Source: Ignavibacteriales bacterium
Lineage (GTDB): Bacteria; Bacteroidota; Ignavibacteria; Ignavibacteriales; Ignavibacteriaceae
Direction: 5' to 3'
NCBI GenBank assembly: GCA_016707115.1
Contig: JADJIH010000006.1
Coordinates: forward strand, 310,001 to 374,000
Length of the DNA: 64,000 nucleotides
Shown here one piece after another: positions 18,301 through 27,489 of this stretch. Every line of letters begins with the position of its first letter. Position 1 is the first letter of the stretch. The translations under genes were made by a program, and so were the position numbers. The notes under the pieces were generated by a model. It saw only the letters and a list, made by a program, of their open reading frames with translations. It searched no databases and was not told the DNA's origin.

Positions 18301-19253
18301 AAAAAAAGTTTTTCATATTAGTCGTCATATTTAGCGTTTACTTTTTGTCTTGTGATGAGTCGTTTAATCCATTTACAGATTTTAGGCAAGACTATGGCGT
18401 TGCATGTATTTTGAGGTCTGATACTACTTTGCAATTAATTTCTATTACCAGAAGTTATCCTGATGGTGAAGATGCAGGGACAGCACCAAAATTTTTATTT
18501 GAAGATGGAGCCGACGTTAGGATTTGGTATCAGGATTCCGTGTATAGACTTTATGACACAAGCTTCTATTCAATAGATAATTCTGATTCTCTTAAATACT
18601 ATTATTCAAATAGATTTAAGATTGGGTATTCAGAAGAAATTGAATTAGAAGTTTTATTAAAGACAGGAAAGCGTTTAAAAGCATTCAGTAAAACTCCTGA
18701 AGAAATTCTATTCAAGAATACAAGTGAAGTAATAATTCCACCAGTTGGAAAAACTGTTGTCCAATTATTTTGGTCAGTTCCTTCAACGCAATACTATTTT
18801 TTGCCACGACTAAGAATTAAATGTGAGCAAATTATCAATGGTGTTAATGAAATATTTTATAAGGAATTGCCAATTAGGTATGAAACGATTAATGGAAGAT
18901 TAACTCCAGTGTTTCCAAAACCATCAAAAAATCTTTCTGTGTCTTATCAATTAGATGCGATCAGTAGATTTTTATCTGATTATTCTGATTCACTAGTAAG
19001 TCCATCAAATGTTACGATTCATCAGACACTTGATTTTGAAGTTTTAACTTTTGATGCCGAAGTTTCACGATATATTTCAGTCTCCAATAACAATACAAAT
19101 AATCTATCCATTAGATTTGATGAAGGAGATTATACTAATATTTCGGGGGGACTAGGAATTTTTGGCTCGCAGGTAAATAAAAAATATACAAGATTAAAAT
19201 TTTTAGAAAACTATATAAGAAGTTACAACTTCAATTTTCTATATGATTTATAA
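18297..19253 (+). CDS. DUF4249-like outer-membrane lipoprotein
   Basis: A 318-residue lipoprotein with signal peptide and lipobox 'VYFLSC', lipidated Cys19. The early 'DYGVACILRSDTTLQLISITRSYP' region followed by a short Ig-like beta-rich body fits the DUF4249 family. Its members are found beside CarboxypepD_reg-containing TonB receptors in Bacteroidota-type bacteria, as here. It probably sits at the cell surface as a receptor accessory. Its start overlaps the receptor stop by four bases and its end overlaps the next gene by 11 bases. Confidence 0.7.
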   Translation: MKKKFFILVVIFSVYFLSCDESFNPFTDFRQDYGVACILRSDTTLQLISITRSYPDGEDAGTAPKFLFEDGADVRIWYQDSVYRLYDTSFYSIDNSDSLKYYYSNRFKIGYSEEIELEVLLKTGKRLKAFSKTPEEILFKNTSEVIIPPVGKTVVQLFWSVPSTQYYFLPRLRIKCEQIINGVNEIFYKELPIRYETINGRLTPVFPKPSKNLSVSYQLDAISRFLSDYSDSLVSPSNVTIHQTLDFEVLTFDAEVSRYISVSNNNTNNLSIRFDEGDYTNISGGLGIFGSQVNKKYTRLKFLENYIRSYNFNFLYDL

Positions 19254-20703
19254 GAGATCCGAAATAGTAAAAAAGAATTTATATTTTATATTCTTTCTGT
19301 TAACCATTACACTTTTAATTCAGGGTTGTGAGCAGGAGATATCCACCAGTCCGTTAGAACCTGAACCTCAAAAAGGTAAAATTGTATTTGATTCAAATCC
19401 ACATGGATTTACAATTTTTCTTAATGGAAGAAATACAGGCTCAATTACTCCTGATAGTCTAACTTTTCTTGATGCAAATGATTATTTAATAACTTTAAAG
19501 AAAAAATATTATAAAGATTCAGTTTTCACACTTCAATTATTTCAGGATGAAACAAAAAATCTTTTTATAGACTTTATTAGTAACCCGGCTATGTATGGTA
19601 AAATTAATTTGTTCTCAATTCCGGCAGGTGCATCAATAAAAATATTTGATTCACTGATTACTTCTCACACGCCCGATACAATTGATAATTTATTACCTGG
19701 GGAATATTCAATTACTCTATCATATCCCCAGCATCGTTCAGTAACTTTTAAAGCAATTGTTGAAAGTGGAATGATGAATCTTTACTCTAATGTATTGCAG
19801 GATACTTCTGTGTGGGTTGATTTTCAGGTTTTTAATTCGGGATTAATATCAAATAATTTAAAAAGTGTTACAGTTGATCAAAATGATTATAAGTGGATTG
19901 CGACTATTGATAAAGGTTTAATGAAGTTTGATGGTTCCAAGTTTTTTGTATTTAATACTTCAAATTCAAGTATTCCATCTAACAGAATAAATGTAATTAA
20001 AATTGATAATAGTAATAATTTATGGGTTGGTACCAATAATGGATTAGGAATTTTTAACGGAACCAGCTGGACAAATTTTAATAAAAATAATTCCCCGCTT
20101 ACATCAAATGATATTCTTTCATTTGATTTTGATGATCAGGGTAATGCATGGATTGGTGCGTCTTCCGGTTTATTTAAATTTGACGGTACAAGTTGGACTT
20201 ATTATAATGATTCCGACTATAATCTCTGGTGTAATGACTTAAAGATCAGTATAGATAATTCAATATGGATTGCTACTAACACTGGTATAATAAAATTAAA
20301 AAATGAGATTCTTACCTATTATCCAGATTCAGTTTATTTATATCCCACCAATACTGTATCTGCGATTGATATCGATCAAATTGGTAATATTTGGAGTTGT
20401 CATCAGAATACTCTCGGAAAAAGAAACGGAGTTTCTATTTTTGATGGATTATCTTTTACAAATAAGTACCTTGGTACAGCTTCGAACTCATTAAACGATG
20501 TTTATGTTGATTACAACAATCGAAAATGGATATCAACAATTGAGGGATTAGTTCTTGTAAGACAAGATGGCAGTACGACCATATTTAATAAAGCTAATTC
20601 TCTTATCTCATCCGATGCTATTACCAGTTGTTGTAAGGATAACAGCGGCAATATCTGGATAACAACTTATGGTGGCGGCTTAAATAAATTGAAGAATCAA
20701 TAA
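19243..20703 (+). CDS. lipoprotein with PEGA domain and ligand-binding propeller repeats
   Basis: A 486-residue predicted lipoprotein, lipobox 'LIQGC' (Cys29). Residues about 42-185 hold two PEGA-like segments ('GKIVFDSNPHGFTIFLNGRN', 'GKINLFSIPAGASIKIFD'). From about 190 come repeated blades of the two-component-regulator propeller type: 'NNLWVGTNNGLGIFNG', 'GNAWIGASSGLFKFDG', 'NSIWIATNTGIIKL', 'RKWISTIEGLVLV', 'GNIWITTYGGGLNKL'. There is no kinase domain, so it is a binding or scaffold protein rather than a sensor kinase. It overlaps the DUF4249 gene by 11 bases; no other start before the signal peptide is available. Confidence 0.8.
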   Translation: MIYKRSEIVKKNLYFIFFLLTITLLIQGCEQEISTSPLEPEPQKGKIVFDSNPHGFTIFLNGRNTGSITPDSLTFLDANDYLITLKKKYYKDSVFTLQLFQDETKNLFIDFISNPAMYGKINLFSIPAGASIKIFDSLITSHTPDTIDNLLPGEYSITLSYPQHRSVTFKAIVESGMMNLYSNVLQDTSVWVDFQVFNSGLISNNLKSVTVDQNDYKWIATIDKGLMKFDGSKFFVFNTSNSSIPSNRINVIKIDNSNNLWVGTNNGLGIFNGTSWTNFNKNNSPLTSNDILSFDFDDQGNAWIGASSGLFKFDGTSWTYYNDSDYNLWCNDLKISIDNSIWIATNTGIIKLKNEILTYYPDSVYLYPTNTVSAIDIDQIGNIWSCHQNTLGKRNGVSIFDGLSFTNKYLGTASNSLNDVYVDYNNRKWISTIEGLVLVRQDGSTTIFNKANSLISSDAITSCCKDNSGNIWITTYGGGLNKLKNQ

Positions 20704-20732
20704 TTAAATCAAAAACCTTTTCAAGGAAATTT

Positions 20733-22031
20733 ATGAAGTCTAAATTATTCATGTTATTTCTAGTCTTTTTTGTTTTAACAAATTCAAGTTATTCTCAAAT
20801 AGAGGATACATTAAATTCAGATTTATATAAATGGCTAAAATCTTTACCGGATATTGAGGTAACTCAAATCAAATCAGATAGGATTTTTTCTGAAGCTTAT
20901 GAGATATTTGTTTCTCAACCTATCGATCATAACAATCCGGATGGACCAAAGTTTAAACAGCAAATATTTTTATCTCATACTGATAAAGAAAAACCGATGG
21001 TTATTGAACTGGATGGTTATGCTGTTAATAACCGAACAGCTGAGCTGAGTAAAATTTTAAATTGTAATCAAATAATGGTTGAACACAGGTACTTTGGTGA
21101 ATCAGTTCCAGCACCTTTTGATTGGAAATATCTTACGATTAAACAAGCCGCCGATGATCATCATCGAATTATAGAAATGTTTAAAAATTATTATACCGGT
21201 AAATGGATTACGACAGGGATAAGCAAGGGCGGTTCTTGTGCAATCTTTCATGGATACTTCTATCCAGATGATGCGGATGCATCAGTTCCATACGTTGGTC
21301 CGTTAAATCTATCTATCGATGATCAAAGAGTGTATGAATGGATAAAATCTGTTTCAACTCCTGAGTGCAGAGAAAAAGTTTTTAATTTCCAGAAACTTTG
21401 TTTTGAAAAACGAGATGAACTATACCCGATATTTTTAGAAAATGCCGACCTAAAAAATTTGAAATATGAAATTGTTGGAATCGAAAAAGCTTATGAATAT
21501 GCCGTGCTTGAATATTCATTTGCATATTGGCAGTGGGGAAATGGTGATTGCTCAAATATTCCCGATAAGAATTCATCAATTCAAGAAATATGGGAACACT
21601 TATTGGCAAATGGAGGTGTTTCTTATTTTAGTGATGATGATATTACTGCCGGATATCCTTTCTTCTACCAATGTTATACTGAGTTTGGGTATTATGCTTA
21701 TGAAGTAGATCAGTTTAAAGAATATATAGAATATGCTGATGGTCAAACTCCATTTTTTATTCCAAAGGATGTAAACCCAATTTATGATCCTACATTACTT
21801 AAAAAAATAAATGATTGGGCGGCAAATGAAGCTGAGAATTTTGTTTTTATTTACGGCGGAAACGATCCATGGACATCTCCGGGTGTTTGTTTAACCGGTA
21901 AAACAAATTCGCTCAAAATGGTTTTACCGAATGGATCTCACGCATCAAGGATAAAAGGATTTTCGAAAAAAGATAAGGATTTGATTTATTCACGCTTAGA
22001 AAACTGGCTCGACATTCAAATAGAAAGATAA
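20733..22031 (+). CDS. secreted serine peptidase, S37 (PS-10)-like
   Basis: A 432-residue exported alpha/beta-hydrolase peptidase. The signal peptide is 'MKSKLFMLFLVFFVLTNSSYS'. The nucleophile motif 'TTGISKGGSCAIFH' gives Ser164. 'YGGNDPWTSPG' supplies the acid and 'LPNGSHASRI' the His. 'EHRYFGESVPAP' and the 'SQPIDHNNPDGPKF' N-terminal motif are shared by S28/S37 aminopeptidases that act on prolyl or tripeptide N-termini. Specificity is inferred. AAGGAAA lies before the ATG. It ends 24 bases before a strong terminator and could be read through from the lipoprotein operon. Confidence 0.75.
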   Translation: MKSKLFMLFLVFFVLTNSSYSQIEDTLNSDLYKWLKSLPDIEVTQIKSDRIFSEAYEIFVSQPIDHNNPDGPKFKQQIFLSHTDKEKPMVIELDGYAVNNRTAELSKILNCNQIMVEHRYFGESVPAPFDWKYLTIKQAADDHHRIIEMFKNYYTGKWITTGISKGGSCAIFHGYFYPDDADASVPYVGPLNLSIDDQRVYEWIKSVSTPECREKVFNFQKLCFEKRDELYPIFLENADLKNLKYEIVGIEKAYEYAVLEYSFAYWQWGNGDCSNIPDKNSSIQEIWEHLLANGGVSYFSDDDITAGYPFFYQCYTEFGYYAYEVDQFKEYIEYADGQTPFFIPKDVNPIYDPTLLKKINDWAANEAENFVFIYGGNDPWTSPGVCLTGKTNSLKMVLPNGSHASRIKGFSKKDKDLIYSRLENWLDIQIER

Positions 22032-22054
22032 ATACTTAAAGATTATTTTATATG

Positions 22055-22084
22055 AAAAAGGGAATTATTTGATTCCCTTTTTTT
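22055..22084 (+). terminator. strong intrinsic terminator
   Basis: AAAAAGGGAAT pairs with ATTCCCTTTTT across a 6-base loop, and the T-run continues past the stem. It is the clearest Rho-independent terminator in the window and closes the unit that ends with the S37-like peptidase. Confidence 0.9.
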
Positions 22085-22183
22085 ATATTTCGTTCAGCAT
22101 TCATGTGTGCCACTTATCACTGAACTTTTGGGCGCCATTTATCGTTTGCATATTTTTACTCATTCATTAACTAAACTATTTCA

Positions 22184-23365
22184 ATGGAAACAAAAAACGC
22201 TGACTTATCATCTTTAAGAATTGATAGATCCAATAAACCGGAAGTAAACCCGAGTAAAAAAAATATTTTTATAATAGTGGGTGTTATAGTATTTCTAGTA
22301 GTTGGATATTTTGTAATCACATCTTTTCTTGGTTCATCGGTTGAAGTTAAACTAACAACTGTGGTGCTTCAAAAACCAGGACAGACAACTGCATCATTAA
22401 ATGCAAGCGGATATGTTGTTGCGCAGCGTAAAGCCGCAATTGCCTCTAAAGGAACGGGTAGATTAATTTATCTGGGTGTTGTTGAAGGTGATAAAGTAAA
22501 AAAGAATCAAATTATTGGCAAACTTGAAAATACAGATATCCTCGCTCAGCTTGATGAAGCAAAAGCCAATCTGCAACTTTACAATGCTGATTTAATCAGC
22601 GCTGAGAATACTTATAATCGAGAAAAAGAATTATTTAGTAAAGGATTAAGTTCGCAACAGGTTTTTGATCAAGCAGGAGCTAATTATAATAGATTATTAG
22701 CTTCCATCGAAGTTGCAAAAGCAAGAATTAAGCAATATGATGTAGCTATTGAGAATACATTAATTCGTGCACCATTTGATGGAACTGTATTAACTAAGAA
22801 TGCAGAAGTTGGAGAAATCGTTGCTCCATTTGGAGGCAGTACAACATCCAAGACTGCTGTGGTTACAATTGCTGATATGAATTCGTTACTAGTTGAAGCT
22901 GATGTTTCCGAATCAAATATTGAGAGAATTTCAGTTAACCAGGATTGTGAAATAACCCTTGACGCTTATCCTGAAAAAAGTTATTCTGCTTTTGTTTTTA
23001 AAATTGTTCCTACTGCTGACCGTTCCAAGGCTACTGTTCTTGTTAAAGTAGGTTTTAAGAATTACGATAGCAGTGTGCTTCCTGAAATGAGTGCAAAGGT
23101 TTCTTTCTTTACTGAACCTGTTGATACCTCAATTACAAATCAGAAACCAATTCTTGTTATTCCATCTTCTGCTGTTAAATCTGAAAATGGTAAGAGTTAT
23201 GTTTTTACAATATCAAATGATAAAGCTGTAAAAAATGAAATTTCAGTCGGTCAAAAATTGGGTTCATATGTTGAAGTAATCTCAGGATTACAGTCAGGAC
23301 AAAAAGTTATATCAACGCTTGATGATAAAATTAAAGATGGTGTTGAAGTAAAATTAGCTGAATAG
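22184..23365 (+). CDS. periplasmic adaptor subunit (HlyD/MacA-like) of an ABC efflux system
   Basis: A 393-residue membrane-fusion protein. One transmembrane helix (about 27-46) anchors it. Then come a lipoyl-like beta domain split around a coiled-coil hairpin (about 105-180, 'QLDEAKANLQLYNADLISAE') and a beta-barrel domain ('ALIRAPFDGTVL'-type motif seen as 'TLIRAPFDGTVLTKNAEVGE'). It would bridge the inner-membrane permease to an outer-membrane channel. It is first of four same-strand genes (gaps 29, 1 and 17 bases): adaptor, ATPase, two permeases. No TolC-like gene is present. Confidence 0.88.
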   Translation: METKNADLSSLRIDRSNKPEVNPSKKNIFIIVGVIVFLVVGYFVITSFLGSSVEVKLTTVVLQKPGQTTASLNASGYVVAQRKAAIASKGTGRLIYLGVVEGDKVKKNQIIGKLENTDILAQLDEAKANLQLYNADLISAENTYNREKELFSKGLSSQQVFDQAGANYNRLLASIEVAKARIKQYDVAIENTLIRAPFDGTVLTKNAEVGEIVAPFGGSTTSKTAVVTIADMNSLLVEADVSESNIERISVNQDCEITLDAYPEKSYSAFVFKIVPTADRSKATVLVKVGFKNYDSSVLPEMSAKVSFFTEPVDTSITNQKPILVIPSSAVKSENGKSYVFTISNDKAVKNEISVGQKLGSYVEVISGLQSGQKVISTLDDKIKDGVEVKLAE

Positions 23366-23394
23366 TAAAAGTTTAACCAAATCTTGGAGATTAA

Positions 23395-24072
23395 ATGGCA
23401 TCATTAATAACAGTTCAGAATGTTTCTAAATCTTATTGGCGAGATAAAATTGAAATTCCTGTTCTCAACAACATATCGATAAATGTTGAGCAAGGCGAAT
23501 TTTTAGCTTTGATGGGACCATCAGGATCTGGTAAAACTACTTTACTTAATCTTATTGCAGGAATTGATAAACCAAGTAACGGAAATATTATTGTTAATGG
23601 TACTGATATTTCTTCACTCGGCGAATCAGCTTTAGCAAAATGGCGAGCAAACAATGTGGGGTTTATTTTTCAGTTTTATAATTTGATCCCTGTACTCTCG
23701 GCATTTGAAAATGTTGAGCTACCTTTGCTCCTTACAAAACTTTCCAAAGCTCAAAGAAAAAAGCAAGTTGAAACAGCCTTAACACTTGTTGGGCTTGGCG
23801 ATAGGATGCATCATTCACCAAAACAACTTTCTGGTGGACAGGAACAAAGAGTAGCAATTGCAAGAGCAATAGTAACAGATCCGGTTTTATTAGTTGCTGA
23901 TGAACCTACCGGAGATCTTGACAGACATTCAGCAGAAGAAATTCTAACCTTGATGGAAAGACTTAATAAAGAATTTCAAAAAACAATAATAATGGTTACA
24001 CACGATCCGCATGCTGCTGAAAGAGCAAAACTAGTAAAGCATCTTGAAAAAGGTGATTTGGTAGGAGCATAA
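23395..24072 (+). CDS. ABC transporter ATP-binding protein (MacB/LolD type)
   Basis: A 225-residue ATPase. Walker A is 'GPSGSGKTTL' (41-50). The Q-loop is in 'GFIFQFYNLIPVLSAFENVE', which is the lipoprotein/macrolide-exporter type. The signature is 'LSGGQEQRVAIARAIV' and Walker B is 'VLLVADEPTGDLD', with the H-loop in 'MVTHD'. It energises the two permeases downstream. It lies one base before the first permease. Substrate unknown: candidates are drugs, peptides or lipids. Confidence 0.93.
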   Translation: MASLITVQNVSKSYWRDKIEIPVLNNISINVEQGEFLALMGPSGSGKTTLLNLIAGIDKPSNGNIIVNGTDISSLGESALAKWRANNVGFIFQFYNLIPVLSAFENVELPLLLTKLSKAQRKKQVETALTLVGLGDRMHHSPKQLSGGQEQRVAIARAIVTDPVLLVADEPTGDLDRHSAEEILTLMERLNKEFQKTIIMVTHDPHAAERAKLVKHLEKGDLVGA

Positions 24073-24073
24073 A

Positions 24074-25234
24074 ATGAAAATCCTAAAATTAATTTTCGCA
24101 AATGCACTCAGGCATAAACTTAGAACATTTCTTACTGTGCTCGGTATAGCGATTGCAGTAATCGCTTTTGGTGTTCTAAGAACAGTAGTTACGGTTTGGG
24201 ATTCAAGCGTTGATGCTGCTGCAGCTAATCGATTGATAACAAGACAAGCTGTTTCTTTTATTTTCCCTTTACCTTATGCTTATAAAGAAAAGATCTTAAA
24301 TGTAGACGGTGTTAAGAATGTTAGCTTTGCCAATTGGTTTGGTGGAGTTTATAAAGATAAAAACAATTTTTTTGCCAGATTGTGTGTTGATGCTGAAACT
24401 ATATTTGATGTAATGCAGGAGTTTTTAATAACTCCGGAAGAACTTGCAAACTTTAAGAAAGAAAGAAATGCTTGTGTGATTGGTCAGGACATTGCCACAC
24501 AGTATAATATTAAAGTGGGCGATCAAATGGTTCTGGAAGGCGATATTTTTCCGGGCAGATGGGAGTTTGTAGTTCGCGGAATCTACAAGCCAAAAAATAA
24601 AAATACCGATGATACACAGATGTTATTTCATTGGACTTATGTTGATGAACGGATGAAAGTTGAGTCACCAACTCGTGCAGGAAATGTAGGCTGGTATATT
24701 GTGCTGATTAATGATGCCAATAAAGCTGCTGAAATATCTGAAGGAATTGATGCAATATTTAAAAATTCTTCTGCTGAAACTAAAACAGAAACTGAAAAAG
24801 CTTTTACTCAAGGATTTGTTTCTGCTTCCGGTGCAATTATAACTGCAATGAATTTTATGTCCTTTGTAATTATTGGGATTATAATGCTGGTACTTGCCAA
24901 CACAATGATAATGGCGGCAAGAGAAAGAACACGCGAATATGCAGTTCTTAAAACTTTAGGGTTTTCAGCATTTCATTTAGTTGGATTAATTTTGGGTGAA
25001 TCATTGGTTATAGCTTTAATTGGTGGCGGAGTTGGTATTACATTAACTTATCCAATTGTAGCAGGATTTGAACAAGCTATGCCAAAAGGATTTTTCCCAT
25101 TTTTCTTTATCGAACCAATTACAACTATAATTGCGATGAGTGCAGCAATCTTGATTGGAATTCTTGCTTCAATCTTTCCAATTCAAAGAGCACTAAAAAC
25201 AAATATTGTTGATGGTTTTAGATTTGTTGGATAA
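24074..25234 (+). CDS. ABC transporter permease, FtsX/MacB type (1)
   Basis: A 386-residue permease of the four-helix MacB/FtsX fold. One helix is at the N-terminus ('RTFLTVLGIAIAVIAFGVL'). A periplasmic MacB-PCD-like domain follows (about 45-250). Three helices are at the C-terminus, with the cytoplasmic 'ARERTREYAVLKTLGFS' coupling segment that contacts the ATPase. It is the first of two permeases that probably form a heterodimer with the next gene. Confidence 0.9.
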   Translation: MKILKLIFANALRHKLRTFLTVLGIAIAVIAFGVLRTVVTVWDSSVDAAAANRLITRQAVSFIFPLPYAYKEKILNVDGVKNVSFANWFGGVYKDKNNFFARLCVDAETIFDVMQEFLITPEELANFKKERNACVIGQDIATQYNIKVGDQMVLEGDIFPGRWEFVVRGIYKPKNKNTDDTQMLFHWTYVDERMKVESPTRAGNVGWYIVLINDANKAAEISEGIDAIFKNSSAETKTETEKAFTQGFVSASGAIITAMNFMSFVIIGIIMLVLANTMIMAARERTREYAVLKTLGFSAFHLVGLILGESLVIALIGGGVGITLTYPIVAGFEQAMPKGFFPFFFIEPITTIIAMSAAILIGILASIFPIQRALKTNIVDGFRFVG

Positions 25235-25251
25235 AACGAAAAAGGATTTTT

Positions 25252-26421
25252 ATGAAAATACCATTTAAGTATACTTTTAGAAATTTTAAAGCAAGAAAAC
25301 TAACCGCAATTATAACTGTTTCTGGTATTGCAATGGTTGTTTTTGTTTTTGCTGCAGCATTGATGATGGCTTATGGAGTTGAGAAAACTTTAGTATCAAC
25401 TGGATCCGCAGAAAATATTAAAATCCTTCGTCAATCATCACAGGGAGAAATAAGCAGTATTATTGATGGAGATACCCAAAATATAATTAGAGCTCTTCCG
25501 CACATAGCAAAGGGTAATGATGGAAATCTATTAATATCAGCTGAGCCAGTAGTAATAATTAATCTTGCTATAAAAAATGGCGGTATGAGTAATGTTACAG
25601 TTCGTGGTGTTTCTCAACCAGTATATCAACTTAGGGAACAAGTTAAATTGATTGAGGGCAGGTTATTTAATCCATCATTAAGAGAATTGATTGTTGGTAA
25701 GTCAATCAACAGTAAATTTGAAGGTGCTCAGATTGGAAGCAAAGTAAAATTTGCAGGTGATAATTGGGAAATAGTTGGATTGTTTGAAGCTGATGGAAGT
25801 GGTTTTGAATCTGAAATGTGGGGAGATTCCCAGCAATTATTAAATGCATTTAATAGAGAATCAAGCGTTTCAACTTTAACATTAAAGTTAGATGATATGG
25901 CAAACTTTGAAGAATTTAAAAGAGCATTTGAAACTGATAAAAGACTGAAAGAGTTTGAACCAAAGATTGAGCAAAAGTATTTTGAGGAACAATCTGAAAT
26001 TTTGGCAACATTTATTCGAGTGTTAGGAATTTTTATAACTGTAATCTTTAGCTTTGGTGCTACAATCGGTGCAACAATTACAATGTATTCTGCAGTTGCA
26101 AATAGAACTATAGAAATAGGAACTATGCGTTCACTTGGATTTAGCAGAAGAAGTATACTTACAGCTTTTCTTTTTGAGGCATTACTAACCTCATTGGTTG
26201 GCGGGATTATTGGATTATTTATTGCTTCTTTCCTGCAATTTTTCTCAATCTCTACTTTAAATTGGAATTCATTTTCAGAACTTGCATTTTCATTTTCACT
26301 TTCACCATCAATAATTATTTCATCTTTGATTTTTGCATTGGTAATGGGTGTGCTAGGCGGATTTTTTCCTTCAGTTCGTGCTGCAAGATTAAATATTGTT
26401 AAAGCATTAAGAGCAGGATGA
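25252..26421 (+). CDS. ABC transporter permease, FtsX/MacB type (2)
   Basis: A 389-residue permease with the same layout as its neighbour: N-terminal helix, large periplasmic domain, then three C-terminal helices with 'NRTIEIGTMRSLGFSRRSIL' as coupling segment. It ends the adaptor-ATPase-permease operon. The TGA stop codon (26419-26421) is the first codon of the palindromic element A-B, which shares 19 bases starting at this TGA with the second element at 27386. The insertion therefore lies exactly at the end of this gene. Confidence 0.9.
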   Translation: MKIPFKYTFRNFKARKLTAIITVSGIAMVVFVFAAALMMAYGVEKTLVSTGSAENIKILRQSSQGEISSIIDGDTQNIIRALPHIAKGNDGNLLISAEPVVIINLAIKNGGMSNVTVRGVSQPVYQLREQVKLIEGRLFNPSLRELIVGKSINSKFEGAQIGSKVKFAGDNWEIVGLFEADGSGFESEMWGDSQQLLNAFNRESSVSTLTLKLDDMANFEEFKRAFETDKRLKEFEPKIEQKYFEEQSEILATFIRVLGIFITVIFSFGATIGATITMYSAVANRTIEIGTMRSLGFSRRSILTAFLFEALLTSLVGGIIGLFIASFLQFFSISTLNWNSFSELAFSFSLSPSIIISSLIFALVMGVLGGFFPSVRAARLNIVKALRAG

Positions 26422-26575
26422 CTTGGAGTCCACCTTAAAGTTTAGTTAAAAATCTAAAAAGATGAAAATGATTATTGGAGAGTGAATTTACATAGTTAAA
26501 GGTGGCCTCCAATTAGAACTGCAATTTATTCTATGGAATGATTTAAGTGTAGGCCATCTTTAAGATGGACTACAC
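26419..26575. repeat. REP-type element A-B (157 bp, no transposase)
   Basis: Left part: GGAGTCCACC (26425-26434) and GGTGGCCTCC (26501-26510) are inverted to each other with one central mismatch and lie 66 bases apart. Right part: a compact palindrome at 26547-26575. Read as X'...Y'...Y-X half-sites, this is the same order as in the element at 27386-28088 that carries the RAYT gene. The inner bases after Y' and before Y also show some likeness to the edges of the RAYT element (both have TGCAATT after Y'), so this is probably an internally deleted, non-autonomous copy. The stop codon of the patatin-like gene (26570-26572) lies in its right palindrome. Confidence 0.75.
26547..26575. repeat. REP palindrome B
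   Basis: A 29-base imperfect palindrome: arm GTGTAGGCCATC, loop TTTAA, arm GATGGACTACAC, with a single G/A mismatch in the stem. Compared with palindrome D (28060-28088), two base pairs are changed on both sides together (G-C to T-A), so the hairpin shape is kept while the sequence drifts. It contains the TAG stop of the patatin-like gene and could also act as a transcription or decay barrier. Confidence 0.8.
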
Positions 26576-27442
26576 GAGCAATTTATCTAACTGCCTTTTC
26601 AAATCTTCTTTAGCTGGTTGAGCTTGTTTAAAAATCAAATCAGCTTTTACAAAATCAAAAACTCTCACATCAAATATTTCTGGTCGAATATAAATATCAG
26701 GTCGTAGAAATTTTAGTCGTTCCTTGATTATAGAATTCTGCATTGTCTGATATGTTGTAAAAACAGAATCGAATGTTGGTGGAATTTCACTTTCATTTTG
26801 TGCTTTAAATGCTGTAACATCAATCGCAATTGTTATATCACATTTATCCATTATTAAATCAAAGGGAAGAGGATTAACCGCACCGCCATCAATTAAAATT
26901 CTATTTTTTATTTTTACAGGTGTAAATAGTCCCGGCAAAGAATAACTAGCTTTAATTGGCTGAATCAAGTCACCTTTTTCAAAAACCACAGCTTCTTTTT
27001 TCCAGTAATCGGTTGCAACTATTTTTAATGGAATTTTTAATTCTTCAAATCTTGAAACTTGAAGATGGGATTTCATATAATTCTGGAATTTCTCTCCTTT
27101 GATAAATCCGGATCTTATAAACTGTGGATCAAACATCGTAAACATTTTTACGATATCAGATTTTAAAAGGAAATCAAAAACAGAATCGCTTTTTGGATTG
27201 ATAAGCTGATCAAGAATTTCCTTCATTTCTTTTGCTGTAAAACCAGCAGCATAAAAAGCACCAACCACTGCACCGATACTTGAACCGGAAATGATGGATG
27301 GCTTTACACCAAGTTCATCAAGTGCTTCAATCATCAAAAGATGAGCAATACCGCGCGCACCACCAGCACCAAATGCAATACCTATTGACTTGGAGTCCAC
27401 CTTAGATTTTAAATTGGTAAAATTAGTTTGTCTGTTATTCAT
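26570..27442 (-). CDS. patatin-like phospholipase (RssA-type)
   Basis: A 290-residue serine lipid hydrolase. The oxyanion loop is 'GAGGARG' (25-31), the nucleophile elbow G53-S-S55-I-G57, and the dyad Asp is in 'LIDGGAVNPLPFD'. No signal peptide is seen, so it is probably cytoplasmic or peripheral. Both ends are unusual. About seven codons near the start (residues 13-19, 'SKVDSKS') are encoded by a REP half-site, and the TAG stop lies inside palindrome B. Typical relatives begin only a few residues before the 'IGIAFG' strand, so the first 18 residues may be derived from the inserted element. Confidence 0.88.
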   Translation of the reverse strand: MNNRQTNFTNLKSKVDSKSIGIAFGAGGARGIAHLLMIEALDELGVKPSIISGSSIGAVVGAFYAAGFTAKEMKEILDQLINPKSDSVFDFLLKSDIVKMFTMFDPQFIRSGFIKGEKFQNYMKSHLQVSRFEELKIPLKIVATDYWKKEAVVFEKGDLIQPIKASYSLPGLFTPVKIKNRILIDGGAVNPLPFDLIMDKCDITIAIDVTAFKAQNESEIPPTFDSVFTTYQTMQNSIIKERLKFLRPDIYIRPEIFDVRVFDFVKADLIFKQAQPAKEDLKRQLDKLLV

Positions 27443-27489
27443 AAGATTTAAATATAAAGATAATATTGATGGTGGCCTCCAAGTTGCGA

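Noticed and set aside
16060..20703. SusC/SusD polysaccharide-utilisation locus
   Set aside because: The receptor is much shorter than SusC, the partner is DUF4249-like rather than SusD, and no glycoside hydrolase is in the unit.
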